64,000 nt of DNA, taken from Desulfovibrio sp. Huiquan2017. GTDB lineage: Bacteria > Desulfobacterota > Desulfovibrionia > Desulfovibrionales > Desulfovibrionaceae. The first letter of the stretch is position 1; every line of letters starts with the position of its first letter. Below the pieces are notes generated by a model. It saw only the letters and a program-made list of their open reading frames with translations. It did not search any database and was not told where the DNA came from. A program made the position numbers and the translations under genes. The DNA lies in assembly GCF_017351175.1 (NCBI RefSeq), contig NZ_JAFMPN010000014.1, forward strand, positions 2,366 through 66,365, in the 5' to 3' direction. Positions 38,973 to 47,791 of the stretch are shown here, piece by piece.

Positions 38973-39950
38973 TCAGAAACGGATTTCCTCTTCCTTGATG
39001 ACCTTGAAGGACTTGTTGCCCTTGACCCGGCCGGGAAGGCCCTGGAATTTGCGCACGCCTTCGACTTCGGCTTCGAGAAGCTCGTCCTCGTCGGTGTCGA
39101 GCAGGATGATGTCGCCCTCCTGGAGATAAAGCAACTGGCGGCCGGAGATGCTGGTCCGGCCCAGGCGAATGACCATTTCCACGGGCGTCTCCATGAGCCG
39201 CTCCTTGAAGCGGTTGATCCAGACGTGGTCCACTTCCAGGCGCTCAGATTGAAAGGAGGCGTGCAATTTCGAGCGGATGGGCTCCATTGTGGCATAGGGC
39301 AGGCAGACGATGAGCGAGCCGATGGCGTTTTCCAACTCCACTTCGAAGGTGACAACGATGACCACGTCCGAAGGCGGTACGATGGCCGCGAACTGAGGGT
39401 TCACCTCGGTACGGACCAACTCGACGTGGACCTCATGCACCGGCTTCCATGATTCCTCCATGTTGGCCAGGGCGATTTTGACCACGCGCTCGACAATGGC
39501 TTGTTCGATAGGCGTGAAGTCGCGGCCCTCGACCTTGGGCTGACTGCCCGCGCCGCCGAAAAAGTTTTCGACCAGGGCGAAAACCAGGCGGGAATCGACC
39601 ACGAGCAGGGCGTTGCCGCGCAGGGGGTCCATCTTGAAGATGGAGATGGAGGTCGGCACCGGCAGGGAACGCATGAAATCGCCGAACTTGGACATGTCGA
39701 TGGAGATGGGGTTGATGTCCACCCGCTTGCGCATGGTGTTGGCCAGGGCGTTGGTGCACAGGCGCGCGAAACGGTCGTTGACGATTTCGAGCACGGGCAT
39801 GCGGCCGCGAATGATCCTGTCCTGATTGGCCAGGTCAAAGGAGACCACACCGGTATCGTCCTCCGGTATCTCGGTCTCGGTCTCGACATCCCCGCCGGAA
39901 AGGCCCCGGAGCAGGGCATCAACTTCATCTTGTTCGAGGATTTTGCTCAT
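38973..39950 (-). CDS. fliM: flagellar motor switch protein FliM
   Basis: FliM forms the C-ring of the flagellar switch and binds phosphorylated CheY. The 325-residue protein has the CheY-binding N-terminal peptide ILEQDEVDALLRGL, the central CheC-like domain (GGAGSQPKVEGRDFTPIEQAIV) and the C-terminal SpoA domain (LGRTSISGRQLLYLQEGD). It stands alone here with no other flagellar structural gene in the window. Confidence 0.97.
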   Translation of the reverse strand: MSKILEQDEVDALLRGLSGGDVETETEIPEDDTGVVSFDLANQDRIIRGRMPVLEIVNDRFARLCTNALANTMRKRVDINPISIDMSKFGDFMRSLPVPTSISIFKMDPLRGNALLVVDSRLVFALVENFFGGAGSQPKVEGRDFTPIEQAIVERVVKIALANMEESWKPVHEVHVELVRTEVNPQFAAIVPPSDVVIVVTFEVELENAIGSLIVCLPYATMEPIRSKLHASFQSERLEVDHVWINRFKERLMETPVEMVIRLGRTSISGRQLLYLQEGDIILLDTDEDELLEAEVEGVRKFQGLPGRVKGNKSFKVIKEEEIRF

Positions 39951-40328
39951 CTGGAGAAAGCCCCATGTTCGCCGATCTTACGGCCCGTTTGACCGGCACG
40001 CGCCGGAAAATTGAACGTCATTGGAACAATTAGCAAAAAACGGGCCGTACCGTGAATTTCCTATCGACGGATTTCTCAAATTCCTTATGTCCCTGCATAT
40101 CGCTTCGCCCCCTTCCTGGCAACGAAATCGCGCTTTTTTCGGCCCATTTTGCACGAGATTGTTTAGATAAAGACATGATTTAGTCAAATAGCAATATTCG
40201 CATGTTTCAATATTCCAGTGAATTAAAGCAGATGGAGTCTCTCGGAACGGGCATTGCCCCAACGTGTCGAAAACCGTACGCGGAAGGGAGGGAAGCGTCT
40301 TCGGCAACGGGAGATACGCGGGCGTGGC
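39951..40328. other. 378-base gene-free region upstream of fliM
   Basis: No coding frame supported by composition. The stretch 40150-40230 is AT-rich compared with its surroundings and may hold the fliM promoter on the minus strand, but I find no box pair I trust. A TGGCA-N7-TCGCG string at 40117-40133 resembles a sigma-54 site but points away from both neighbours. Confidence 0.5.
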
Positions 40329-41561
40329 CTATTCCGGAGACAATTTCGACAGGGTGATAACCTGGATGGCCGGATTCCGGCTGTCCTGCCAGGCCCTCAA
40401 CGCCTCCAGGGTCTGGCGGTAGGGATGGCCGATGGCGATGGCCCGACCCTGTCGTTGGGCCACCCGCTCGGTCTTGCGCAACTGGAGCAGAATGGCGTTC
40501 ACATCCTTGACGTTGTCCAGAAAGGTGTCCCGCTCGTAGAAGGGGATGCCCACGTCCTTGGCTGTAGCACGGCCCACGCTCTTGCCCGAGGTAAGGCTGT
40601 CCAGGAAAAACAGGCCATGGCGCTTGAACTCGGTCAGGGCGACCTTCATGCCCGCCTTGTCGGCCGTGAATCGCGAGCCCATGTGGTTGTTCACCCCAAT
40701 GGCTTCGGGGATGCAGGCGAGGTTTTCCTCCACACGCTGCCGGACCTGGTCCGCGGTCATGGACGCGAACAGGGCGTCGTCCCCGGGTTTGACTTGAGGG
40801 TAGCCCATGGGTTCCATGGGAAAGTGGACGAGCAGGTCGTGTTGCGTCCGGGTTATCAACTTTACGCACTCGCGGGTGTGGCTGGCGTGGGGCCAGACCG
40901 CGAAGGTCAAGGGCAGGTCGAGTCCGGCCAGCCCTTTGAGCACACCGTAATTCTCGCCTACGTCGTCGATGACCACCACCAGCTTGGGCCCTTTGGCCTC
41001 GGGCCGGGCGAGGATTTGCGGCGTGGCTTCGAGGAGCAGCCTGTGGGTGCGCCTGCCGTTGATTTCAATGACCGCCTCGGTATCGCCGTTGTCCAGCAGG
41101 ACCGCCTCGGGCAGACGGTCGAAGAGGCGCTTGCGCAGAGTGACCAGGAAATGATTACGGTCTTTGACCTTGGGGAATTGGAGGACCTGATAGTGGTAGC
41201 CGCTGTCCTCGAAGCGGCGCATTTCCACATCCACGAGGTCGAGGTCATGCATCTTGAGGCCCAGGTCCCGCATGGTCTCGATGATGGCGAGGTCGGCTTG
41301 CTTGACCTTGTCTTCCATATCCGAGGTGGCTTCCTCGAAGACCTTGTCGCGCCGGGGCTCCTCGCGGCGTGCCTCGGCCACGGGCGTGATCACCTGGGGC
41401 GGCGGAGTCTCCTTGGTCAGGAGCATCCAGCCAAGCCCGGCCAAGGCCAGGAAAGCGAGGGTAAAGAGCAGAATGAGAGGACCGGGCCGATAGATCCTCT
41501 TCAAGAATCCATCGAGCCCGGTCTGTTCTTCAACATTGTTGTCTGGAGCGCGGTCATCCAT
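40329..41561 (-). CDS. divergent polysaccharide deacetylase family protein
   Basis: A 410-residue protein with a cytoplasmic N-terminus, one membrane anchor at about residues 28-48, a periplasmic linker and a C-terminal PF04748 deacetylase fold (VVVIDDVGENYG, HFPMEPMGYP, GVNNHMGSRFT, AIGHPYRQTLEAL). The Asp-Asp and His pairs suggest a metal site. This family is regularly encoded next to EnvC-like and Ctp proteases, as here, and probably acts on the envelope; its substrate is not established. Confidence 0.88.
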   Translation of the reverse strand: MDDRAPDNNVEEQTGLDGFLKRIYRPGPLILLFTLAFLALAGLGWMLLTKETPPPQVITPVAEARREEPRRDKVFEEATSDMEDKVKQADLAIIETMRDLGLKMHDLDLVDVEMRRFEDSGYHYQVLQFPKVKDRNHFLVTLRKRLFDRLPEAVLLDNGDTEAVIEINGRRTHRLLLEATPQILARPEAKGPKLVVVIDDVGENYGVLKGLAGLDLPLTFAVWPHASHTRECVKLITRTQHDLLVHFPMEPMGYPQVKPGDDALFASMTADQVRQRVEENLACIPEAIGVNNHMGSRFTADKAGMKVALTEFKRHGLFFLDSLTSGKSVGRATAKDVGIPFYERDTFLDNVKDVNAILLQLRKTERVAQRQGRAIAIGHPYRQTLEALRAWQDSRNPAIQVITLSKLSPE

Positions 41562-41579
41562 GGGCGCGGCCCGGTCTGC

Positions 41580-42863
41580 CTACTGAAGTTCCTTCATGCG
41601 GGGCAGGCTCTTGACCAGCTCCAGGGACATCCGCAACTGGTTGTCGCGGGCAAGCATGTCCTTGGCCTTTTCGGCATCTTCGTCCTGCTTGCGCTTGGCG
41701 GTCTTCTGGCCGTTTTCCAGGTGGCCGCTCAGGTCCTTCTCGCGGACCGTGAACCGATCACGCATGGCCATTTCGTCTTCCCGGGGCGCCTCAAAGGGAA
41801 TGCGCAGGTCGGGCTCGATGCCCTTGGCCTGAATGGAGCGGCCGCTGGGGGTGTAATAGAGCGAAGTGGTCAGCTTGATGCCCGAACCGTCGGACAGTGG
41901 GATGATCTGCTGGACCGACCCCTTGCCGAAGGAGCGTTCGCCAACGATGAGCGAACGCTTGCGGTCCTGCAGGGCGCCGGCCACGATCTCCGAGGCCGAG
42001 GCCGACCCTGCGTTGATCAGAGTGACCATGGGCACCTGGACGTCGTCGGCGCTCTTGGAAGCGAAGAAATCCTTGCGGTCAGCGGGATTCCGGCCCTGGA
42101 TGTAGACGATGGTGCCGTCCGCCAGGAAGGTGTCCGCTACGGAGACAGCCTGATTCAACAAGCCTCCGGGATTGTTGCGCAGGTCGAAGACGATGCCCTT
42201 GAGCTCGTGCGATTTGCGGTACAGATCGATGGCCTCGCGCAGGTTCTTGGTAGAGGACTCCTGGAACTTGGTCAGGCGCAGGTACAGATAGCCGTCTTCC
42301 AAGGACTGGGTCTTGACGTTGACGATGGGAATGGTCCCGCGAACGATGGCCACTTCCTGAGGCTTGTTGGAATCCTTGTGCAGGATGAGCAGGGAGACGG
42401 AGGTGCCCTTTTCGCCGCGAATAAGCTTGACCGCGTCCATGAGGGTCATGTCCTGGGTGGACTCGCCGTCGATTTCAAGGATGAAGTCGCCCGCCAGCAG
42501 GCCCGCCTTGTAGGCCGGGGTATCCTCGATGGGCGAGACGACCACGATGCGCCCCTGGTCCATGCTGATCTCGATGCCGATACCGCTGAACTTGCCGGCG
42601 GTGTCCACCTGCATGTCCTTGAAGTCCTCGGGCGAGAGATAGGTGGAGTGGGGGTCAAGCTCTTCCAGCATGCCCTTGATGGAATTATCGATGAGCTCCT
42701 TCTTGGTCACGGGCTTGACGTAGTTGCTTTCAACCAGGTCGAGCACCTGCGAGAAGGTCTTGAGTGCTTCAAATTGATCGCCCTTGGCCGCAATGGTCTG
42801 GCCCGGAGCGACGGTCAGGGTAAAAAGAAGCAGAAAAGTGACTATCCAAAGCGTAACACGCAT
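41580..42863 (-). CDS. S41 carboxy-terminal processing protease
   Basis: A periplasmic 427-residue Ctp-type protease: signal peptide (about 1-26), N-terminal helical part, PDZ domain (about 95-170, SGIGIEISMDQGRIVVVSP), and the S41 domain with the Ser in INAGSASASE and the catalytic Lys in GERSFGKGSVQ. Ctp enzymes trim periplasmic proteins and control murein hydrolases. GGGAGG stands 6 bases before the ATG. It follows the EnvC-like gene by 48 bases. Confidence 0.94.
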   Translation of the reverse strand: MRVTLWIVTFLLLFTLTVAPGQTIAAKGDQFEALKTFSQVLDLVESNYVKPVTKKELIDNSIKGMLEELDPHSTYLSPEDFKDMQVDTAGKFSGIGIEISMDQGRIVVVSPIEDTPAYKAGLLAGDFILEIDGESTQDMTLMDAVKLIRGEKGTSVSLLILHKDSNKPQEVAIVRGTIPIVNVKTQSLEDGYLYLRLTKFQESSTKNLREAIDLYRKSHELKGIVFDLRNNPGGLLNQAVSVADTFLADGTIVYIQGRNPADRKDFFASKSADDVQVPMVTLINAGSASASEIVAGALQDRKRSLIVGERSFGKGSVQQIIPLSDGSGIKLTTSLYYTPSGRSIQAKGIEPDLRIPFEAPREDEMAMRDRFTVREKDLSGHLENGQKTAKRKQDEDAEKAKDMLARDNQLRMSLELVKSLPRMKELQ

Positions 42864-42911
42864 GAATGCCTCCCGAATAACGGAGTCCTAATGTGTTGGG
42901 TTAACGACAAT

Positions 42912-44018
42912 TCATCTCAGGGCTGTTAACCAAGTTTCTGGGTTAATTGGTTTTTGATGAAAACGCAATTCAAAATACAGCCCGGGCCCGTCCAGCTTGG
43001 GGAAATACCCCACAGTGCCGAGCGGCTCATTCTTCTCAACTTCCTGCCCGTTGCGCACAAATGTATCCGACAAGTATGCGTAAAGGCTATAATAATTGTA
43101 ACCGTGGTAGATGATGACCACATGCCCGAAGCCACGTAACGTATCGTTGTGGACCACCTTGCCCCAAAAAATCGACTGTACCGTACTTCCGTCCGCCGCA
43201 CCGATGGCCAGTCCGCGTTCCGGAGGACTGGCCTTGAGGTTGAAACCCGCGACCACGCGCCCCCGGACCGGCCAGGGCAGGGCGCGTTTATACAGGGCGA
43301 ACCGCTTGGTCTTCTGGGACTGCAACTGGTATTTGAGATTCTCGATGGAGGCCAGGATGTCGGTCAGCTCGGTCTCGGCGTTTTCCTTTTGGCGATTGAT
43401 CTTCCTGAGGTTCCGGCGCAGCGCGTACTGGTTGTTCAGGAGCCGGTCCTTGCTGCCGTTCACCTGAGCCAACTGCTTTTCGGCCTCTTCGGCCAGTTGA
43501 CGCTGGTTCTCCAGGTTCAGGGCTATCTTCCGCGAATTGGCCCGGGCTTCGTCCAGCTTGCGGCTGGTGGCCGCATAGATATCCGCCAGCCAGTGAAAAC
43601 GCCGGTCGAACGTGGCCCAGTCCTCCACGCCCTCAAAACGGGAGCGGACGTTCTGGAGATGCACCGGCCACAGGGTGCGCATGAGCCCGGACAACTCCAT
43701 GGTGATGCGCTCCTTCTCCTTTTCCAGGGTGAAATGGTCCTGCTGGGCCTGACGCTCGTTCTCACGGATGTCGGCGAGGACTTTTTCCTGCTCCCGGATA
43801 CGTCCTTTGAGCATCGTGACGTCGTGTTCGATGTCTGACAGCCGGGTGGAGATCCGGCCTGCCTTCTTTGTCAGTTCGCGGACCTTCCGCTCGTTCTCGT
43901 CCGCCTTCTGATGTTCCTTTTGCAGCGATTCGCTCAGGACCTCGTCCTGGGCCTGGGCACGAGCCAAGACCGGGAGCAGCAGAAGGCAACAGGCTGTCAG
44001 GACAAGAAATTTATGCAT
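42912..44018 (-). CDS. EnvC-like murein hydrolase activator (degenerate LytM/M23)
   Basis: A periplasmic 368-residue protein: signal peptide (1-22), coiled coil from about 25 to 230, and a C-terminal M23/LytM domain. The domain lacks the zinc ligands: the usual H-x3-D is replaced around ERGLAIGAADG, and the usual HLHF reads LYFELRF. As with E. coli EnvC, it should activate amidases instead of cutting peptidoglycan. It leads the EnvC-Ctp-deacetylase operon for cell separation. Confidence 0.9.
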   Translation of the reverse strand: MHKFLVLTACCLLLLPVLARAQAQDEVLSESLQKEHQKADENERKVRELTKKAGRISTRLSDIEHDVTMLKGRIREQEKVLADIRENERQAQQDHFTLEKEKERITMELSGLMRTLWPVHLQNVRSRFEGVEDWATFDRRFHWLADIYAATSRKLDEARANSRKIALNLENQRQLAEEAEKQLAQVNGSKDRLLNNQYALRRNLRKINRQKENAETELTDILASIENLKYQLQSQKTKRFALYKRALPWPVRGRVVAGFNLKASPPERGLAIGAADGSTVQSIFWGKVVHNDTLRGFGHVVIIYHGYNYYSLYAYLSDTFVRNGQEVEKNEPLGTVGYFPKLDGPGLYFELRFHQKPINPETWLTALR

Positions 44019-44024
44019 GCCGTT

Positions 44025-44678
44025 CTATTGTTCAAGGAAAGGTTGAAGGGGGCAATCATCGCACAGGCCCGCTTTTTTCCGGCACCAGTTCGCCCCAACT
44101 CGGACGATGAGGGCATGGTATTCGTTATACAGTGCCACATCCGCAGGCAGAGCGTCCATGAAAATGGCTTGCAGGCCATGGTAGTCGATGTCTTCCCAAG
44201 CCAGCCCGTGGCGGCCCATGAGCCGGGCCGTGTAGGTATCCACCACGAAGGTCGGGAAGTCCAGGGCGTAGAGCAGGATGCAGTCACCGGTTTCGGGCCC
44301 GATGCCGTTGATGGAGAGCACTTGGGGCCGCAGCTCGGCCAGATTGCGGTTCTTGAGGGAGAGTAGATCAAACTCCGCCTCGTCCTTGAGAAATTGCAGG
44401 AAATTGTGAATCCGCTTGGCTTTGATGTTGTAGTACCCGGCGGGACGGATGAGTTCGGCCAGTGCGGACAGAGGCAGCCCATGCAGGACTTCGGCGTCGA
44501 GCACGCTCGCGTCCTTGAGGTTGGAAAGGGCCTTTTCCACGTTCTTCCAGTTGGTGTTCTGGGTCAGAATGGCGCCGATGGCGATTTCGAACGGGGTCTC
44601 GCCCGGCCACCAACGGCTGGAGCCGAGCACCGCCAGCATGGCGCCGTACATGTCCATCAAGGTGCCGGACAGGGACAT
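44025..44678 (-). CDS. HhH-GPD DNA glycosylase, MagIII-like endonuclease III homologue
   Basis: A 217-residue member of the endonuclease III superfamily. The helix-hairpin-helix and catalytic Asp are visible in INGIGPETGDCILLYA and FVVDTYTARL. The Lys used for beta-lyase chemistry in Nth (GRKTA) is Glu here (GPETG), as in the alkylbase glycosylase MagIII, so it is probably a monofunctional glycosylase. The C-terminal cluster motif has three Cys (C-X6-C-X2-C) and the protein ends without the fourth. ATG 44678 has GGGAG upstream; it follows prmA by one base. Confidence 0.85.
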   Translation of the reverse strand: MSLSGTLMDMYGAMLAVLGSSRWWPGETPFEIAIGAILTQNTNWKNVEKALSNLKDASVLDAEVLHGLPLSALAELIRPAGYYNIKAKRIHNFLQFLKDEAEFDLLSLKNRNLAELRPQVLSINGIGPETGDCILLYALDFPTFVVDTYTARLMGRHGLAWEDIDYHGLQAIFMDALPADVALYNEYHALIVRVGANWCRKKAGLCDDCPLQPFLEQ

Positions 44679-44679
44679 G

Positions 44680-45543
44680 CTAATCTCCCAGATCTTTCCA
44701 GACCAGGCAGATCCATTCGCCCTCGACGAAACGCCGGGGCTCGCCCAGGCCGCGCCTGCCGTAGGCCTCGGCCACGGCGTCCGACTGTTTGTCGGCCAGG
44801 ATGCCGGACAGGACCAAGGTGCCGCCGGGCGCAACGCGGGCCAAGATATCCCCGGCCATCTCGATAAGCGGACCGGACAGGATATTGGCCACCACCAGGT
44901 TGAATGTCCGGCCAGGCTCCACGCAGTCGATGGAGCCTACGGCCAGGCGCATGGATTCGCTAACGCCGTTGGCGGCGAGATTTTCCACGGCGCAAACCAC
45001 GGCCTGGGGGTCGATATCCAGCCCCACGCCGGTCAGGCCGAGCTTGGACAGGCCGATGCCGAGAATACCGGATCCGGTGCCCAGGTCCAGGAAGGTGTCG
45101 CCCTCGGCGATGGTCCCGGCCTTGGCCAGCCTGCCGATGGTCGCCAGGCAAAGCGATGTAGTAGGGTGATGCCCGGTGCCGAAAGCCATCTTGGGCTCAA
45201 TGACGATATGGGTGGTTCCGTTCTTCTCCTCGTCGTTCAGCCACGGCGGGTAGATGCGAAAAGACTCACCGCAGTTGACCGGGACGAAGAAATCCTTCCA
45301 GGTCATGGCCCAATTCTCGGATTCCTGTTCCGACCAGGTCACATCCGCCTCGGGGAAGCGGGCCTGGAATTCCTTGACCATTTCATGCCCCAGAGGGTGG
45401 TCCTCCAGATACAGGGTAAATTTGCGACCGTTTCCGGCGGGCGTTTCCTCCCACCCGTGAGGGACTTTGGACGCGATGAAAACACCGGCCTCGTCGGCGG
45501 CCTGTTCGGGAATGGTGAATTGGATCTTGAGCAGGGTGGGCAT
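44680..45543 (-). CDS. prmA: ribosomal protein L11 methyltransferase
   Basis: Methylates lysines and the N-terminus of L11. The 287-residue protein has an N-terminal substrate-recognition domain and a SAM domain with LDLGTGSGILGIGLSKLG and the catalytic-loop NPPY-like VVANILSGPL. The frame is open upstream, but ATG 45543 (MPTLLKIQF) matches the family start, with AGGA upstream. Confidence 0.93.
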   Translation of the reverse strand: MPTLLKIQFTIPEQAADEAGVFIASKVPHGWEETPAGNGRKFTLYLEDHPLGHEMVKEFQARFPEADVTWSEQESENWAMTWKDFFVPVNCGESFRIYPPWLNDEEKNGTTHIVIEPKMAFGTGHHPTTSLCLATIGRLAKAGTIAEGDTFLDLGTGSGILGIGLSKLGLTGVGLDIDPQAVVCAVENLAANGVSESMRLAVGSIDCVEPGRTFNLVVANILSGPLIEMAGDILARVAPGGTLVLSGILADKQSDAVAEAYGRRGLGEPRRFVEGEWICLVWKDLGD

Positions 45544-45567
45544 GGGAGCGTCCTTTTTGGAATATGA

Positions 45568-45594
45568 CAAGGCCGGGAACGTGCCCCGGCCTTG
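45568..45594. repeat. hairpin between the small gene and prmA
   Basis: A perfect 10-bp inverted repeat CAAGGCCGGG...CCCGGCCTTG with 7-base loop and no clear T-tract; it may stabilise mRNA or terminate weakly. Confidence 0.55.
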
Positions 45595-45620
45595 AATGGT
45601 TGCGTCATCAATAAGCCAAA

Positions 45621-45830
45621 CTAGAATACCTTGTCGATGAACGAGCCTTTGCCCGTGTACCGGAAGTCGTAAAGGGTGGTCCGCTCGGCCTGCCCGGCCG
45701 CCTCGGATTTGACTTCGGCCAAGGTCTTGACCTCGTCGGTCGTCCGTTCGGCGGGGGAAACCCGTTTCGGTTCCTCTTCGCGGCCGGACGTATACTCCGG
45801 CGTGGACCCTATGGGGGCGACGGCGCTCAT
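45621..45830 (-). CDS. small hypothetical protein
   Basis: A 69-codon frame starting MSAVAPIGSTPEY, rich in charged residues in the middle and ending YTGKGSFIDKVF. GAGGT lies about 8 bases upstream of the ATG. It fills the gap between argD and prmA and has a hairpin after its stop. No signal peptide or membrane segment and no family that I recognise. A longer start at 45845 is possible but lacks a ribosome site. Confidence 0.55.
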   Translation of the reverse strand: MSAVAPIGSTPEYTSGREEEPKRVSPAERTTDEVKTLAEVKSEAAGQAERTTLYDFRYTGKGSFIDKVF

Positions 45831-45894
45831 GACACGATACCTCACGTCACAGAATACGCTTTCGCCTCCGGGCGGTCAAGCCGACCTCCTCCGA

Positions 45895-47109
45895 CTAGCC
45901 CTTCATCGAAGCCAGGACTTCGTCCAGGGCCTGCACAAAGGCCAGGATGTCGTCCTCGGTGACAGTCAGGGGCGGCACCAGCCGCAGGACCGTGCCCTGG
46001 GCCAGGTTACAAACCACCTTGTGCTCCAGCAGCCCCTTCCAGATCTCCGGGCCGTTCTTGGCCAGTTCGATGCCGAAGAGCAGGCCCAGGCCACGCGTTC
46101 CGGCGATGGTCTCGGGATGCTTCTTCTGAAGTTCGAGGACCCGTTCCCTGGTGAACTCGCCCATCTTCCGGGCGCGGTCGGCCATATTTTCCCCGAGCAT
46201 GATGTCGATGACTTTGGCGGCCACGGCCGAGACCACGGCTCCGCCGCCGAAGGTGGTGGCGTGAGAGCCGGGCGTGAAGCCCCGGGCCACTTCGTCGGAG
46301 CACAAGACCGCACCCATGGGCAGGCCGTTGGCCAGCGCCTTGGCCGAGGTGAAGATGTCCGGGACAAGGCCGTAGTGCTGGTGCGCCCAGAACCGACCCG
46401 TGCGGCAGACGCCGGTCTGGACCTCGTCCACGATCAGCAGAATGCCGTTTTCCTTGCACAGCGCCGCAATGTCGTTGGCATATTCGGAGGGCAGGGGGCG
46501 TACGCCGCCCTCGCCCTGGACCATTTCGATCATGATCGCGGCGGTGTGGGCGTTGATGGCCCCACGCAGGGCGTTGACGTTGCCGAAAGGCACGGTCACG
46601 AATCCCTCGGGCAGAGGCGCGAACCCGTCCTTGATGGGACCGTACTGGCCGGTGGCGGTCAGCGTGGACAGGGTCCGTCCGTGAAAGGATTTCTCCAGGG
46701 TGATGATTTCGTAACGGTCCTCGTTCCGAATAGTGCGCATATATTTGCGGGCCAGCTTGATGGCCCCTTCGTTGGCCTCGGCCCCGGAGTTGCAGAAGAA
46801 AACCTTGCCCGCCGCACAGGTGGACAGCAGCTTCTCCGCCAGATCAAGCTGGGGTTCCTGGTAGAAGAGGTTGGAGACGTGGACCATCTTGCGGGCCTGC
46901 TCGGCCATGACCTCGGCCAGGTCTTCACGGCTGTGGCCCAGGGAGCACACGGCGATGCCCGCCAGGAAGTCGAGGTATTCGTTGCCGTCAAGGTCGTACA
47001 GGCGGCAATCCTTGGCCCGGGAAATCGCCAGGGGGTAGCGGCCGTAGGTCTGGCACAACAATTGCGATTCCCGTTCTTTTATGGCTTCGAATTTTGTAGA
47101 CATATTCAT
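45895..47109 (-). CDS. argD: acetylornithine aminotransferase
   Basis: A class III PLP aminotransferase of arginine (and possibly lysine) synthesis. The 404-residue protein shows the PLP-phosphate loop CNSGAEANEGAIKLAR, the Asp in LLIVDEVQTG and the Schiff-base Lys in TSAKALANGLP. Two ATGs 6 bases apart are possible starts. It follows dut by 8 bases. Confidence 0.93.
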   Translation of the reverse strand: MNMSTKFEAIKERESQLLCQTYGRYPLAISRAKDCRLYDLDGNEYLDFLAGIAVCSLGHSREDLAEVMAEQARKMVHVSNLFYQEPQLDLAEKLLSTCAAGKVFFCNSGAEANEGAIKLARKYMRTIRNEDRYEIITLEKSFHGRTLSTLTATGQYGPIKDGFAPLPEGFVTVPFGNVNALRGAINAHTAAIMIEMVQGEGGVRPLPSEYANDIAALCKENGILLIVDEVQTGVCRTGRFWAHQHYGLVPDIFTSAKALANGLPMGAVLCSDEVARGFTPGSHATTFGGGAVVSAVAAKVIDIMLGENMADRARKMGEFTRERVLELQKKHPETIAGTRGLGLLFGIELAKNGPEIWKGLLEHKVVCNLAQGTVLRLVPPLTVTEDDILAFVQALDEVLASMKG

Positions 47110-47117
47110 TCTCTCTA

Positions 47118-47576
47118 TTAGTGTTTCCCGGTGGACCCGAATCCTCCCGCGCCGCGCGCGGTGGAGCCCAATTCGTCCACGGGGGTGATTATCGCTTGAA
47201 ATACGGGCATGAAGACGAGTTGTGCAATGCGCTGTCCGCGCCTTATTCGTCGTACTTCGCCAGAGGTATTGAGCAGTGAGACCTTGATCTCCCCGCGATA
47301 GTCCGGATCGATGACGCCGACGCCCTGGCTGACGGTCAGCCCTTCCTTGGTGCCCAGGCCGCTGCGCGAAAAGACGTATCCGGCCACGCTGGGCTCACGG
47401 ATCTCGATGGCCACGCCCGCCGGGACGGCAACCTTTTCGCCGGGACCGATTTCGATCTCCTGGGCGTCGATGCAGGCTCTCAGGTCCAGCCCCGCCGAAT
47501 GTTCGGTGGCGTAGGCCAGTTCGTTTTCTTGCCAAACCTCATGCAGGAACTTCACGTTCACGTCGATCTTGTTCAT
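47118..47576 (-). CDS. dut: dUTP diphosphatase
   Basis: Hydrolyses dUTP to dUMP and keeps uracil out of DNA. The 152-residue trimeric-type enzyme has all five motifs: AGLDLRA, SRSGLGTKEG, GVIDPDYRGE, RGQRIAQLV and the C-terminal GAGGFGSTG. It heads the dut-argD unit behind a good promoter. Confidence 0.96.
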   Translation of the reverse strand: MNKIDVNVKFLHEVWQENELAYATEHSAGLDLRACIDAQEIEIGPGEKVAVPAGVAIEIREPSVAGYVFSRSGLGTKEGLTVSQGVGVIDPDYRGEIKVSLLNTSGEVRRIRRGQRIAQLVFMPVFQAIITPVDELGSTARGAGGFGSTGKH

Positions 47577-47611
47577 GGTGCGTCTCTATCCTTGTGTTGA
47601 ACGAATGGTTG

Positions 47612-47640
47612 TTTATGTTCGCTTCAAAAGCAACTGTCAA
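47612..47640 (-). promoter_or_regulatory. promoter of dut-argD
   Basis: On the minus strand consensus TTGACA and CATAAA are separated by 17 bases; the predicted start is about 29 bases before the dut ATG. Confidence 0.65.
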
Positions 47641-47732
47641 TAAATGGTCTTTGGCCCGCGCCGCATAAGGGCAAAGGAGAGGCGAGGCCTCCCGGCATGG
47701 CCGTCCGGCGGTATCCGCGCCCTCGGGGTAAT

Positions 47733-47764
47733 AAAAAGGGCGCCGTTCCTCCGGAACGACGCCC
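47733..47764 (-). terminator. terminator of the sodium symporter unit
   Basis: GGGCG/CGCCC plus CGTTCC/GGAACG stem with one mismatch, followed on the minus strand by five T. Confidence 0.85.
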
Positions 47765-47791
47765 TGACGGTTCGTCGAAACAACGGACGGA

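Noticed and set aside
40117-40133. A sigma-54-like TGGCA...TCGCG promoter
   Set aside because: The GG-N10-GC spacing fits, but it points on the plus strand toward the end of a minus-strand gene, with nothing to transcribe.
40254-42929. An 891-codon plus-strand open frame across the deacetylase and Ctp genes
   Set aside because: It is antisense to two well-supported minus-strand genes and has the composition of a reverse-complement shadow.
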